From Aurantiacibacter poecillastricola (GTDB taxonomy: Bacteria; Pseudomonadota; Alphaproteobacteria; Sphingomonadales; Sphingomonadaceae): 64,000 nt of DNA. Positions 43,941 through 53,060 of this stretch are shown here, piece after piece. A model generated the notes under the pieces. That model did no database searches, had not been told where the DNA came from, and saw only the letters and a list, made by a program, of their open reading frames with translations. Numbering within the stretch: the first letter of the stretch is position 1; the number at the start of each line of letters is the position of its first letter. Both the position numbers and the translations under genes were made by a program. The stretch spans positions 496,001-560,000 of the forward strand of contig NZ_JAVAMS010000001.1 of NCBI RefSeq assembly GCF_030730945.1, read 5' to 3'.

Positions 43941-44951
43941 CTATCCCTCCCCAACCGAGAGCACGATCTTGCCGATATGCTCGCCCGCTTCCATCCGGCG
44001 ATGCGCATCGGCGGCGTCCTCCAGGGCAAAGGTCTCATCCATGACCGGACGCAACTGCGCGCGCTCCACCAGCGGCCATACCTCGCGGAACAATTCGTCG
44101 GCGAGCATGCCTTTGAACACGTTGCTGCGTGCGCGCAGCGTGGAACCGGTGACGGTCTGGCGTCGCACCATCATCCTGGCGACATTGATCTCTGACTTCG
44201 CTCCGCCCAGCACGGCGATCACCACCAGGCGGCCATCCTCCGCCAGCGCATCGAGATTGCGCTGCGTATAGCCGCCGGCCACCATATCGAGCACGAGGTC
44301 CACGCCCTTCCCATCGGCGAACGCGCGCGCGTTCTCGACGAAATCCTGCGTCCTGTAATTGATGGCGAGGTCCGCGCCGAAGCCGCGCGATGCCTCGCAC
44401 TTGGCGTCGGACCCGTTGGTGGTGACGACCTGCATGCCGAACAGCTTCGCCAGCTTCGTCGCCATCGTGCCGATGCCCGAGGTGCCGCCGTGCACAAGCA
44501 AGGTCTCCCCGTCGCGGGCATAGCCGCGCTGGAAGACATTGTGCCACACGGTAAAAAGCGTTTCGGGGATGGCCGCGGCCTCCGCCATCGAAAGGCCCGC
44601 TGGCACCGGCAGGCAATGTTCGGGGCGCGCGATGCAATATTCGGCATAGCCACCGCCATTCACCAGCGCGCACACGCGCTTGCCCAGCTCACCCGGATCG
44701 ACTCCCTCGCCAAGCTTCACGACTTCGCCCGAGATTTCGAGGCCCGGCAAGTCCGAAGCATTGTCGGGCGGCGGATAGGATCCTGCGCGTTGCAAGCAGT
44801 CCGGCCGGTTCACCCCGGCATGACTGACACGCACGAGAACTTCGCCCTGCTCCGGCACCGGTACGGGCCGTTTTTCCAGGGTGAGGACTTCCGGCCCTCC
44901 CGGTTTCGCTATCGCGACCGCGCGCATGTTTTCCGGCAAATCATTCGCCAC
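43941..44951 (-). CDS. NAD(P)H:quinone oxidoreductase (zeta-crystallin type)
   Basis: A 336-residue medium-chain dehydrogenase/reductase without zinc ligands. Features are PGGPEVLTLEKRPVPVP near the start, the SHAGVNRPDCLQRAG segment, the AAAIPETLFTVWHNVF substrate region, the nucleotide-binding LLVHGGTSGIGTMATKLAKLFG, and LDMVAGGYTQRNLDAL. Start GTG 44951 is preferred because GGGGGGAAG lies 5 nt upstream and the added residues (ANDLPENM) match typical relatives; ATG 44927 is the alternative. It leads the operon with the unknown 301-residue protein. Confidence 0.88.
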   Translation of the reverse strand: MANDLPENMRAVAIAKPGGPEVLTLEKRPVPVPEQGEVLVRVSHAGVNRPDCLQRAGSYPPPDNASDLPGLEISGEVVKLGEGVDPGELGKRVCALVNGGGYAEYCIARPEHCLPVPAGLSMAEAAAIPETLFTVWHNVFQRGYARDGETLLVHGGTSGIGTMATKLAKLFGMQVVTTNGSDAKCEASRGFGADLAINYRTQDFVENARAFADGKGVDLVLDMVAGGYTQRNLDALAEDGRLVVIAVLGGAKSEINVARMMVRRQTVTGSTLRARSNVFKGMLADELFREVWPLVERAQLRPVMDETFALEDAADAHRRMEAGEHIGKIVLSVGEG

Positions 44952-45059
44952 CAAGACTTCCCCCCTTCGCTGCAACCCCTGCAGTGTCCACTGTGGAGCG
45001 CCTTTCCTAGGGATGCCACCTGTTGACAGCAAGCGCCCGCAGAGCGATGCTGCACTGCA

Positions 45060-45266
45060 ATGGAAGACGACGACCTTCCCCGGATGCGATCCGACGCGGC
45101 GGGCCAGCTGGCCGGCGAAAGTCTCGACAGCTATTCGCAGGACGAGCTGACGGCGCGCATTCATCTCCTCGAGGCGGAAATCGCCCGCGTGAGAGCGCAT
45201 TTCCAGAAGGCTGCCGCACACCGCAAGAGCGCCGATGCGCTGTTTGCTCCAAGGGAAACCGATTGA
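45060..45266 (+). CDS. DUF1192-family small protein
   Basis: A 68-residue soluble protein of the alphaproteobacterial DUF1192 family. The conserved part is SLDSYSQDELTARIHLLEAEIARVRAH, a helix of heptad character, followed by a KSADALF end. Function is unknown. It sits divergent from the quinone oxidoreductase and 181 nt before clpA, which seems to have its own promoter. Confidence 0.8.
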   Translation: MEDDDLPRMRSDAAGQLAGESLDSYSQDELTARIHLLEAEIARVRAHFQKAAAHRKSADALFAPRETD

Positions 45267-45356
45267 TGGGCCGCCGGCGGTCCTCGCGAACTCTCGAAAT
45301 TGCGCAAAGGCGCACCATATTCCCTACAAGCCAGGCACGCAGAACCATGAGCCGCG

Positions 45357-45410
45357 TGTTCACCATCCGCATTAGGACCATGTTCACCATGGGCCGCGCA
45401 CCATTATACT
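45357..45410 (+). promoter_or_regulatory. clpA promoter candidate with tandem 10-bp repeats
   Basis: TGTTCACCAT occurs twice (45357-45366, 45381-45390), 24 bp apart. The second copy contains TTCACC (-35 candidate), which with a 16-bp spacer reaches TATACT (45405-45410). A start near 45417 would give a leader of about 31 nt with AAGGAC before the clpA ATG. Confidence 0.4.
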
Positions 45411-45447
45411 CCAGCACCTAAAGGCGTAGCGCCAACCAAGGACTCCC

Positions 45448-47832
45448 ATGCCAAGTTTCGCCCAGAACCTCGAAAAGACCCTCCACACCGCGATCCAGCA
45501 CGCGATCGACCGTACGCATGAATATGCGACGCTCGAGCACCTGTTGCTGGCGCTTGTCGACGATGACGATGCGGCCGAGGTCATGAACGCCTGCGGCGTC
45601 GATCTCGACGAGCTGGGCCTGGTGGTGCGCCAGTATCTCGACCAGGAATACCAGTCGCTGAAGACCGACGAGGATGCGGACCCGCAGCCAACAGCCGGTT
45701 TCCAGCGGGTGATCCAGCGCGCGATCCTGCATGTGCAGTCCTCCGGCAAGGACACGGTGACGGGGGCCAACGTGCTCGTCGCCCTGTTTTCCGAGCGAGA
45801 CAGCTATGCCGTCTACTTCCTGCAGCAGCAGGACATGAGCCGACTCGACGCCGTCAGCTTCATCAGCCACGGCATCGGCAAGGGCGGTCGCCAACTGGAA
45901 GATCGCTCGCCGATGGGCAACGAGGAAGAAACGCCTGCCCGCGGCGAGGAGAAGCCGGAAAAGAACAAGAAGGATTCCGCGCTCGACCAGTTCTGCGTGG
46001 ACCTCAACCAGAAGGCGCTGGACGGGCGGATCGATCCGCTGATCGGCCGCGGCCCCGAGGTGGATCGCACGGTGCAGATCCTGTGCCGCCGCTCGAAGAA
46101 CAATCCGCTCTATGTCGGCGATCCCGGCGTCGGCAAGACCGCCATCGCGGAAGGCCTTGCGCGCAAGATCGTGGAAGGCGACGTGCCCGAAGTTCTGGAA
46201 GAAGCGGTCATCTACGCGCTCGACATGGGCGCACTGCTGGCTGGCACGCGCTATCGCGGCGATTTCGAGGAGCGCCTGAAGCAGGTGGTCAACGAACTCG
46301 AGAAAATGCCGGAAGCCATTCTTTTCATTGACGAAATTCACACCGTTATCGGTGCTGGCGCTACCAGCGGTGGGGCGATGGATGCCTCCAACCTGCTGAA
46401 GCCCGCGCTGTCCTCGGGTGCGATCCGCTGCATCGGCTCCACCACCTACAAGGAGTTCCGCAACCACTTCGAGAAGGATCGCGCGCTGCTTCGCCGCTTC
46501 CAGAAGATCGACGTGAACGAACCCACGGTGGAAGACACGATCAAGATCCTGAAGGGCCTGAAAACCGCCTTCGAGGAGCATCACGGCGTGAAGTACACGC
46601 CCGATGCGCTGAAGACCGCCGTGGAAATGAGCGCACGCTACATCAACGACCGCAAGCTGCCCGACAAGGCCATCGACGTGGTCGACGAGGTGGGCGCGAT
46701 GCAGATGCTGGTGCCGCCCAGCCGCCGCCGCAAGACGATCACCGCCAAGGAGATCGAAAAGGTCGTGGCGACCATGGCGCGCATCCCGCCGAAATCGGTC
46801 AGCAAGGACGACAAGAAGGCCCTGGGCAGCCTAGAGAAGGACCTCAAGCGCGTGGTCTATGGCCAGGACGAGGCGATCGAACGCCTCTCCACCGCCATGA
46901 AGCTGTCGCGTGCCGGCCTGCGCGAGGCGGACAAGCCCATCGGCTCGTTCCTGTTCTCCGGCCCGACCGGCGTCGGCAAGACCGAGGTGGCGCGCCAGCT
47001 CGCCAACATCATGGGCATCGAGCTCAAGCGCTTCGACATGTCGGAATACATGGAGCGGCACAGCGTCTCGCGCCTGATCGGTGCGCCTCCGGGCTATGTC
47101 GGCTACGACCAGGGCGGCCTGCTCACCGATGCCATCGACCAGCACCCGCATTGCGTACTGCTGCTCGACGAGATCGAGAAGGCGCATCCGGACCTGTTCA
47201 ACATCCTGCTGCAGGTGATGGATAACGGCAAGCTGACCGACCATCACGGCAAGACCGTGGATTTCCGCAACGTGGTCCTCATCATGACGACCAATGCGGG
47301 CGCGGCGGATGCCGCCAAGCAGGGTATCGGCTTCGGCTCCGGCCAGAAGACGGAAGCTTCGGAAGAGGCGGTGAAGAAGATGTTCACCCCGGAATTCCGC
47401 AACCGTCTCGATGCCGTGGTTCCGTTCGCCTATCTCGGCCCGGAAACGATCAGCCGCGTGGTCGACAAGTTCATCCTGCAGCTGGAACTCCAGCTGTCGG
47501 AGCAGAACGTCCACATCCAGTTCGACAGCGACGCCCGCGAATGGCTGGGCAAGCGCGGCTACGACAAGCTGATGGGTGCGCGCCCGATGGCACGCCTGAT
47601 CCAGGAGCGGGTGAAGCAGCCGCTCGCCGAGGAATTGCTGTTCGGCAAGCTGTCTGCGGGCGGCGAGGTGCATGTGAGTGTGAAGGACGACAAGCTCGCC
47701 TTCGAACTCACTCCCGCTCCGCCCAAGGGCAAGCCGAAGCGCAAGAAGAAGGCGGCGGCCGAGAAGTCCGAGGACAAGAAGCCGGAAACCCCCGCTGCCG
47801 ACAAGGATGCGGGCACGGATTCCGAGGACTAG
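45448..47832 (+). CDS. clpA: ATP-dependent Clp protease ATP-binding subunit ClpA
   Basis: A 794-residue double AAA+ unfoldase that feeds substrates to ClpP. It has an N-terminal Clp repeat domain (1-140), a charged linker, AAA-1 with Walker A GDPGVGKT (near 224), and AAA-2 with GPTGVGKT (near 506). The ClpP-docking loop carries IGF (QGIGFGSG, near 626) where E. coli ClpA has IGL. The C-terminus is Lys/Ala rich. The adaptor gene clpS, often immediately upstream in proteobacteria, is absent here. Confidence 0.95.
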   Translation: MPSFAQNLEKTLHTAIQHAIDRTHEYATLEHLLLALVDDDDAAEVMNACGVDLDELGLVVRQYLDQEYQSLKTDEDADPQPTAGFQRVIQRAILHVQSSGKDTVTGANVLVALFSERDSYAVYFLQQQDMSRLDAVSFISHGIGKGGRQLEDRSPMGNEEETPARGEEKPEKNKKDSALDQFCVDLNQKALDGRIDPLIGRGPEVDRTVQILCRRSKNNPLYVGDPGVGKTAIAEGLARKIVEGDVPEVLEEAVIYALDMGALLAGTRYRGDFEERLKQVVNELEKMPEAILFIDEIHTVIGAGATSGGAMDASNLLKPALSSGAIRCIGSTTYKEFRNHFEKDRALLRRFQKIDVNEPTVEDTIKILKGLKTAFEEHHGVKYTPDALKTAVEMSARYINDRKLPDKAIDVVDEVGAMQMLVPPSRRRKTITAKEIEKVVATMARIPPKSVSKDDKKALGSLEKDLKRVVYGQDEAIERLSTAMKLSRAGLREADKPIGSFLFSGPTGVGKTEVARQLANIMGIELKRFDMSEYMERHSVSRLIGAPPGYVGYDQGGLLTDAIDQHPHCVLLLDEIEKAHPDLFNILLQVMDNGKLTDHHGKTVDFRNVVLIMTTNAGAADAAKQGIGFGSGQKTEASEEAVKKMFTPEFRNRLDAVVPFAYLGPETISRVVDKFILQLELQLSEQNVHIQFDSDAREWLGKRGYDKLMGARPMARLIQERVKQPLAEELLFGKLSAGGEVHVSVKDDKLAFELTPAPPKGKPKRKKKAAAEKSEDKKPETPAADKDAGTDSED

Positions 47833-47843
47833 GCGTCCTGCTT

Positions 47844-47864
47844 GATGCGAGCTAGGCTCGCATC
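47844..47864 (+). promoter_or_regulatory. Hairpin abutting the M1 peptidase start codon
   Basis: GATGCGAGC and GCTCGCATC form a perfect 9-bp stem around TAG and end exactly one base before the ATG at 47865. The only Shine-Dalgarno-like bases (AGG) are in and beside the loop. No T tract follows, so a translational effect or a weak clpA terminator are both possible. Confidence 0.55.
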
Positions 47865-49568
47865 ATGAAGCTGACGATCGCAATCGCAATGCTGGCGGCG
47901 GGGGCTATGGCTCCCGCCGCTTCCGTTTGGGCGCAGGCCGCGACACCCCTCGCCGAGCGTACGGCGCAGTCCGACCTGCCGCTTGAAGGCCCGCGCGCCG
48001 CGATGCGGCTGGAGCATGTCGGCCTGTCCTTCGTCGTCCATCCCGAGCGCAAGGCTATCGAGGGCCGAGGAAATTACCGCGTACAGGTCAACGAAGCGCT
48101 CTCGGAACTGGTCTTCGACCTCGACCCGCGCTTCGATGTCGACAGCGTGCGGATCGGCGGCGAACCCGTGAGGACAGGCGGGTGGGAAAATACAAGCGGA
48201 CTCCTCACTATCTCTCTCCCTCAACCAGTGGCAGATAGTGAGACGCTGGACGTCGAGATCACATGGAGCGGCACTCCGCACGAGGCTATCAACCCTCCTT
48301 GGGAAGGCGGCTTCGTCTGGTCCGAAACCGAAGCGGGCGAACCGTGGATCGCCACCGCCGTGCAGGGTGAAGGCTGCGACCTGTTCTGGCCCTGCATCGA
48401 CCATTCCTCGCACCGCATCGGCACGCTCGACCTGCTCGTTACCGTACCCGAGGGATTGATCGCTGCGGGCAATGGCCGGCTCGTCGAGACCACCGGTAAT
48501 GGCGACACCACGACCTTCAACTGGCGCGCCCGCGATCCGTCGAATTACGGCATCACGTTGCAGATCGGTCCCTACGAAGTTGCGCAGCGCGACTATGAAA
48601 GCCGCTTCGGCAACACCATCCCGCTCAGCTTCTGGCACTTGCCCGGCCATGCGGAGGGCGCGAACCGGCTGCTTGGCGAGATGGCCGACCAGATTGCCTT
48701 CATGGAAGATCGCTTCGGTCCCTACCCTTTCGGTGACGAGAAGGCAGGCGTGGCCGAGACGCCGCATCTGGGCATGGAGCACCAGACCATAAACGCCTAC
48801 GGCAATGGCTTCGAGCCCGAGCCTTATGGCCACGACTGGCTGCTGCAGCACGAATTCGCGCACGAGTGGTTCGCAAACCAGCTGCGCAACGAAACCGTCA
48901 ACCACATGTGGCTGGCGGAAGGGATCACCACCTGGACGCAGCCGCTTTACCTCGAATGGTCACGCGGCGAGATGTTCTACGACGCCGAGATGTGGAAGCT
49001 GCGCCAACGTGTATGGAGCCGGGTGCCGCTCGTCCCGCCCGAGGGTACGCTGCCCGACTACAACGACCGCGAGGCGATGTGGGGCGACGACATCTACTTC
49101 AAGGGCGCGTGGATCATGCACACGCTGCGTTCGCTCGTCGGTGACGAGGTGCTGTTCCCAGCCATCACCCGCCTCACCTATGGCAGCGACGATCCGCAGC
49201 CCGGCTCCATCGCGCCGGTCAATCGCACCACGCAGGATTTCCGCGCTATCCTGGAAGAGATGACCGGACGCGATCTAGGATGGTTTTTCGATGCCTATTT
49301 CTACCAAGCCGAGGTTCCTCGCCTCGTCGCCGCGCGAGATGGCTCGGACTTGCTGCTTGCATGGGATAGCCCGTCCGACTTGCCCTTTGCCATGCCGGTC
49401 GAGGTTCGCGTGGGCGACGAGATCGTGACCGTCGCCATGGCGGGTGGGCACGGACGCATCACCCTCCCCTCCGCCGACGCGCCGTACCTGCTCGATCCTG
49501 CCAACCGCATCCTGCGCCATGATCCGGCGGTCGAAGCCTGGCAGAATCGCGAGCAGGCAGGCGACTGA
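47865..49568 (+). CDS. M1-family metallo-aminopeptidase
   Basis: A 567-residue secreted zinc peptidase with a signal ending near SVWAQ. Zinc ligands are H329, H333 and E352 (HEFAH, then 18 residues, then E), and the exopeptidase motif region is GMEHQTINAYGN in place of GAMEN. At this length it lacks most of the C-terminal helical domain of PepN and resembles shorter secreted M1 enzymes. It follows clpA by 32 nt; the hairpin between them touches the start codon. Confidence 0.88.
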   Translation: MKLTIAIAMLAAGAMAPAASVWAQAATPLAERTAQSDLPLEGPRAAMRLEHVGLSFVVHPERKAIEGRGNYRVQVNEALSELVFDLDPRFDVDSVRIGGEPVRTGGWENTSGLLTISLPQPVADSETLDVEITWSGTPHEAINPPWEGGFVWSETEAGEPWIATAVQGEGCDLFWPCIDHSSHRIGTLDLLVTVPEGLIAAGNGRLVETTGNGDTTTFNWRARDPSNYGITLQIGPYEVAQRDYESRFGNTIPLSFWHLPGHAEGANRLLGEMADQIAFMEDRFGPYPFGDEKAGVAETPHLGMEHQTINAYGNGFEPEPYGHDWLLQHEFAHEWFANQLRNETVNHMWLAEGITTWTQPLYLEWSRGEMFYDAEMWKLRQRVWSRVPLVPPEGTLPDYNDREAMWGDDIYFKGAWIMHTLRSLVGDEVLFPAITRLTYGSDDPQPGSIAPVNRTTQDFRAILEEMTGRDLGWFFDAYFYQAEVPRLVAARDGSDLLLAWDSPSDLPFAMPVEVRVGDEIVTVAMAGGHGRITLPSADAPYLLDPANRILRHDPAVEAWQNREQAGD

Positions 49569-49608
49569 GCCGGAACGAAACTTGCGCGGCGCAACTTTCC
49601 CATAGGCA

Positions 49609-50613
49609 ATGGCAGCCCCTTTCTCCTGGATCCGGCCTGAGCCCCACGGTGTGCACATCGTTCCGGCGGACGTGTGGATCGATCCTTCGAAGCCGGTGGA
49701 CACCGCTCTCGTAACCCACGGCCATGCAGACCATGCCCGCGGCGGTCACGGCACGACAGTCGCCACACCAGAAACGCTGGCGATCATGGAGCTGCGCTAC
49801 AACACGCGCGAAGGGGCGGCCCCTGTGGAGTATGGGGAGACGATACGCCTGAAGGGGAGAGTGGATGCCACCTATATCCCGGCAGGCCACGTATTGGGGA
49901 GCGCGCAGATCCTGCTCGAGCACGCAGGCGAGCGCGTGGTCATCACCGGCGACTACAAGCGCCGCGCCGATCCCACCTGCCCGCCTTTCGAAGTCACGCC
50001 ATGCGACATCTTCATCACCGAGGCGACCTTCGGCCTTCCGCTCTTCACCCATCCGCCGATAGAGGATGAGATGGGCAAGCTGCTCGCCCGGCTCGAAGCG
50101 CATCCAGACAGGTGCGTGCTGGTGGGTGCCTATGCGCTGGGCAAGGCGCAGCGGGTGATCGCGGAGCTGCGTGCTGCGGGGCACGACCAGCCGATCTACC
50201 TGCACGGCGCAATGGAGAAGATGTGCCGGCTCTACGAGGACTTCGGCGTGGATTTAGGCGAGCTGCGCCTCGTCTCCGACCACGACAAGGACGACATGCG
50301 CAGCTCGATTGTCGTGTGTCCGCCATCGGCGCTGAACGACCGCTGGAGCCGCCGCCTGCCCGATCCCATCACCGCCATGGCGAGCGGCTGGATGCGCGTG
50401 CGCCAGCGCGCCCGGCAGCGCAATGTCGAGCTGCCACTGGTCATTTCCGACCATGCCGACTGGGGCGAGCTGACGCGCACGATCCAGGAGGTCGATCCGC
50501 ACGAAACCTGGATCACCCACGGCCGCGAGGAAGCGCTGTTGCGCTGGCACCAGCTCCACCAGCGCCGCGCCCGCGCGCTGGCGCTGGTCGGTTACGAGGA
50601 CGAGGACGACTAG
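49609..50613 (+). CDS. DNA-ligase-associated exonuclease (metallo-beta-lactamase fold)
   Basis: A 334-residue nuclease-like protein of the group annotated as DNA ligase-associated exonuclease. It has the beta-lactamase/beta-CASP motif THGHADHARGG, GHVLGSAQ, ITGDYK, then FITEATFGLP and a late SDHADWGEL. Relatives act on DNA or RNA ends; here the adjacent ligase points to DNA repair. It ends 2 nt before the ligase start, so the two are surely co-translated. Confidence 0.88.
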   Translation: MAAPFSWIRPEPHGVHIVPADVWIDPSKPVDTALVTHGHADHARGGHGTTVATPETLAIMELRYNTREGAAPVEYGETIRLKGRVDATYIPAGHVLGSAQILLEHAGERVVITGDYKRRADPTCPPFEVTPCDIFITEATFGLPLFTHPPIEDEMGKLLARLEAHPDRCVLVGAYALGKAQRVIAELRAAGHDQPIYLHGAMEKMCRLYEDFGVDLGELRLVSDHDKDDMRSSIVVCPPSALNDRWSRRLPDPITAMASGWMRVRQRARQRNVELPLVISDHADWGELTRTIQEVDPHETWITHGREEALLRWHQLHQRRARALALVGYEDEDD

Positions 50614-50615
50614 CG

Positions 50616-52211
50616 GTGGAGGAATTCGCCGCCCTGATCGACGCGCTGGTCTATACGCGCAGCCGCAACGAGAAGCTGCGACTGATCGCGGAATATCTCC
50701 AGAACACGGGCGATCCCGATCGCGGCTGGGCGATGGGCGCGCTGACCGACGGGCTCGATTTCAAGGCCGTGAAAAGCTCGACCATCCGCAACCTGCTGAA
50801 GGAACGGATCGACCCTGTGCTGTGGAGCCTCAGCCGCGATTTCGTCGGCGATACGGCGGAGACCGCAAGCCTGCTCTGGCCCGATCCGCTAGGTGACGTC
50901 GCGCCGCCGCCCAGTGTCAGCGAAGCGGTGGAAGCGCTGGAGGGCATGACGCGGGCCAGCGTTATGAACGAACTGCCAAAGCTGCTCGACCGGCTCGATC
51001 CGCCGGGGCGCTACGCCTTGTTCAAGCTGGCGACCGGAGGGATGCGGGTGGGCGTGTCCAGCCGCCTTGCCAAGGTAGCCTTTGCGCAGGCCTTCGACGT
51101 GTCGGTCGATGAGGTGGAGGAGTACTGGCACGCCCTCGAGCCGCCATTCGCCGACCTCTTCGCCTGGGCCGCCGATGGTGCCGATCCGCCCGACACGGCG
51201 AACATGCCGCTGTTCAAGCCATTCATGCTGGCGCATCCGCTGGAGGAGACCGTCGTCGATCTTGCCGAATATGCGGCGGAGTGGAAGTGGGACGGCATTC
51301 GTGTGCAGCTTGTCCATGTAGCGGGTGAGACGCGCGTCTATTCGCGCAGCGGGGACGATATCAGCGCGACCTTTCCCGAGATGGTCGATGCCCTCGATAT
51401 CCCCGCCGTGCTCGATGGCGAACTGCTGGTGCGCGGCGTCCATCAGGGCGGCGAGGAAGGCGGCGCGGCGAGCTTCAACGCACTGCAACAGCGCCTCGGG
51501 CGTAAGACCGTCAGCAAGAAGATGCTGACCGAGAGTCCGGCCTTCGTGCGACTGTATGACGTCCTCTCGCTCGGCGGCGAAGATCTGCGTGGCCTGCCTT
51601 GGCACCAGCGGCGAGAACGACTTGAAGACCTGCTCCCGCGCCTGCCCGACAGCCATTTCGACCTCAGCCAGCTGGTCGAGGCGCGCGATTTCGACCACCT
51701 CGCGCAGATCCGCGAGGGAGCGCGCGACGATGCCATCGAGGGGCTGATGCTGAAACGGCGCGACAGCCTCTACGTCCCGGGCCGCAAGACCGGCCTGTGG
51801 TACAAGTGGAAACGCGATCCGCTGCTGATCGACTGCGTTCTGATGTATGCCCAGCGCGGCAGCGGCAAGCGCTCCAGCTTCTACTCCGACTACACCTTCG
51901 GTTGCTGGGACGGCGATCCGGACGAAGGCGCGGACCTGCTACCTGTGGGCAAGGCCTATTCGGGATTCACCGACGAGGAGCTGAAGAAGCTCGACCGCCA
52001 TGTGCGGCAGAAGACGATCAACCGCTTCGGGCCCGTGCGCGAGACGGACAAGAGTCTGGTGTTCGAGGTCGCTTTCGATTCCGTTCATGAGAGCAAGCGC
52101 CACAAGTCGGGCCTCGCCATGCGCTTCCCGCGCATCCACCGGATCCGGTGGGACAAGCCGGTGCACGAAGCCGACCGTATCGAGGCGCTGCGCCAGCTGA
52201 TCCGCGACTAG
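50616..52211 (+). CDS. ATP-dependent DNA ligase
   Basis: A 531-residue ligase. The nucleotidyl-transfer motif is KWDG with catalytic K224 (EWKWDGIRVQL); an N-terminal helical domain precedes it and the OB domain follows (RRDSLYVPGRKTGLWYKWKR is motif V). It matches the bacterial ATP-dependent ligases linked to a dedicated exonuclease, helicase and phosphoesterase in a DNA-damage cluster; helicase and phosphoesterase are not here. GTG 50616 has GAGGACG upstream, 2 nt after the exonuclease stop. Its stop overlaps the DUF167 stop on the other strand. Confidence 0.92.
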   Translation: MEEFAALIDALVYTRSRNEKLRLIAEYLQNTGDPDRGWAMGALTDGLDFKAVKSSTIRNLLKERIDPVLWSLSRDFVGDTAETASLLWPDPLGDVAPPPSVSEAVEALEGMTRASVMNELPKLLDRLDPPGRYALFKLATGGMRVGVSSRLAKVAFAQAFDVSVDEVEEYWHALEPPFADLFAWAADGADPPDTANMPLFKPFMLAHPLEETVVDLAEYAAEWKWDGIRVQLVHVAGETRVYSRSGDDISATFPEMVDALDIPAVLDGELLVRGVHQGGEEGGAASFNALQQRLGRKTVSKKMLTESPAFVRLYDVLSLGGEDLRGLPWHQRRERLEDLLPRLPDSHFDLSQLVEARDFDHLAQIREGARDDAIEGLMLKRRDSLYVPGRKTGLWYKWKRDPLLIDCVLMYAQRGSGKRSSFYSDYTFGCWDGDPDEGADLLPVGKAYSGFTDEELKKLDRHVRQKTINRFGPVRETDKSLVFEVAFDSVHESKRHKSGLAMRFPRIHRIRWDKPVHEADRIEALRQLIRD

Positions 52212-52486
52212 GGGATCCGGAACAGTTTCTCGCGAGAAGTTGCGCCGCGCAACAAGGTGATCTGGCTGGGCGCACAGTCCAGCGCTTCGGCCAGCACCAC
52301 CCTCACCGCCTCGTTCGCCGCTCCGTCCTGCGGCTTCGCGCGGGTCTTCACCAGCAATTGGGCACCGGACACCGCGACCTCTTGTGACCGCGCGCCTGGA
52401 GTGACGCGAACAGCCAGCCGGCCTTCGCTATCCGCCAACGCACGGATGGCGTCGGCGGGCGGGAGGTCAATCTTCGGGCGTGCCAC
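52208..52486 (-). CDS. DUF167 / YggU-family protein
   Basis: A 92-residue protein of the UPF0235 family: RLAVRVTPGARSQEV near 23-37, LLVKTRAKPQDGAANEAV, and ITLLRGATSREKLFRI at the C-terminus. The structure is known for relatives but the function is not. It overlaps the upstream gamma carbonic anhydrase gene by 20 nt and is the last gene of the hemB operon; it is tail to tail with the DNA ligase. Confidence 0.88.
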   Translation of the reverse strand: MARPKIDLPPADAIRALADSEGRLAVRVTPGARSQEVAVSGAQLLVKTRAKPQDGAANEAVRVVLAEALDCAPSQITLLRGATSREKLFRIP

Positions 52487-53060
52487 GCAGTGTCGCCAGG
52501 TGCCGCCGGGCGAGTTCGCAATATCGCTCGGTCTGGAAGCGTATCTTCTCCTGCTGTGCTTCGTCCTGCGTGCGGAAATACTTCGCGGGCCTGCCGATCC
52601 AGATCTCGCCCTTGCCGATCACCTTGCCGGGGCTGAGCAGCGCGCCTGCCCCCAGCATGCCGCCCTCGCTGATCCGCGCATCGTCCATCGCCACGGCGCC
52701 CATGCCAACGAAGCCGCGATCTTCCACAGTGCATCCATGAACGACCGCCATGTGCCCGATCACGCAATCCTCGCCGATGATCGTGGGGCAGCCTTCGGTA
52801 TCGGGCCGCGGCCCCTCGACATGGAAGACACTACCATCCTGCACGTTGGAGCGCGCGCCGATTTCGATACGGTGGATGTCGCCGCGCAGCACGCAATTGT
52901 ACCATACGCTCGCTTCGGGCCCGATAGTGACATCCCCGATGATGCGAGCGCCGGGCGCGACGAAGGCACTCTCGTGGATTTGCGGCATCTTCCCTTCGAA
53001 CGGAATTATGGTCGCGCCGGGAAAGCGGGGATCGTCGGTGATCGCGTTGTTCAGTGTCAC
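52467..53060 (-). CDS. Gamma carbonic anhydrase-family protein
   Basis: A left-handed beta-helix hexapeptide protein of 197 residues, similar to YrdA/PaaY. Ligand-type histidines are in FHVEGPRP, GHMAVVHG (two His four residues apart). Related proteins range from active zinc or iron carbonic anhydrases to acyl-CoA thioesterases; the activity here is unknown. GTG 53060 is preferred over ATG 53075 because GGGAG lies 9 nt upstream and it overlaps the previous stop as GTGA. Confidence 0.88.
   Translation of the reverse strand: MTLNNAITDDPRFPGATIIPFEGKMPQIHESAFVAPGARIIGDVTIGPEASVWYNCVLRGDIHRIEIGARSNVQDGSVFHVEGPRPDTEGCPTIIGEDCVIGHMAVVHGCTVEDRGFVGMGAVAMDDARISEGGMLGAGALLSPGKVIGKGEIWIGRPAKYFRTQDEAQQEKIRFQTERYCELARRHLATLRGTPED

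Noticed and set aside
45347..45421. A 24-codon frame before clpA as a leader peptide
   Set aside because: No ribosome site or attenuator hairpin is visible and the frame overlaps the candidate promoter.
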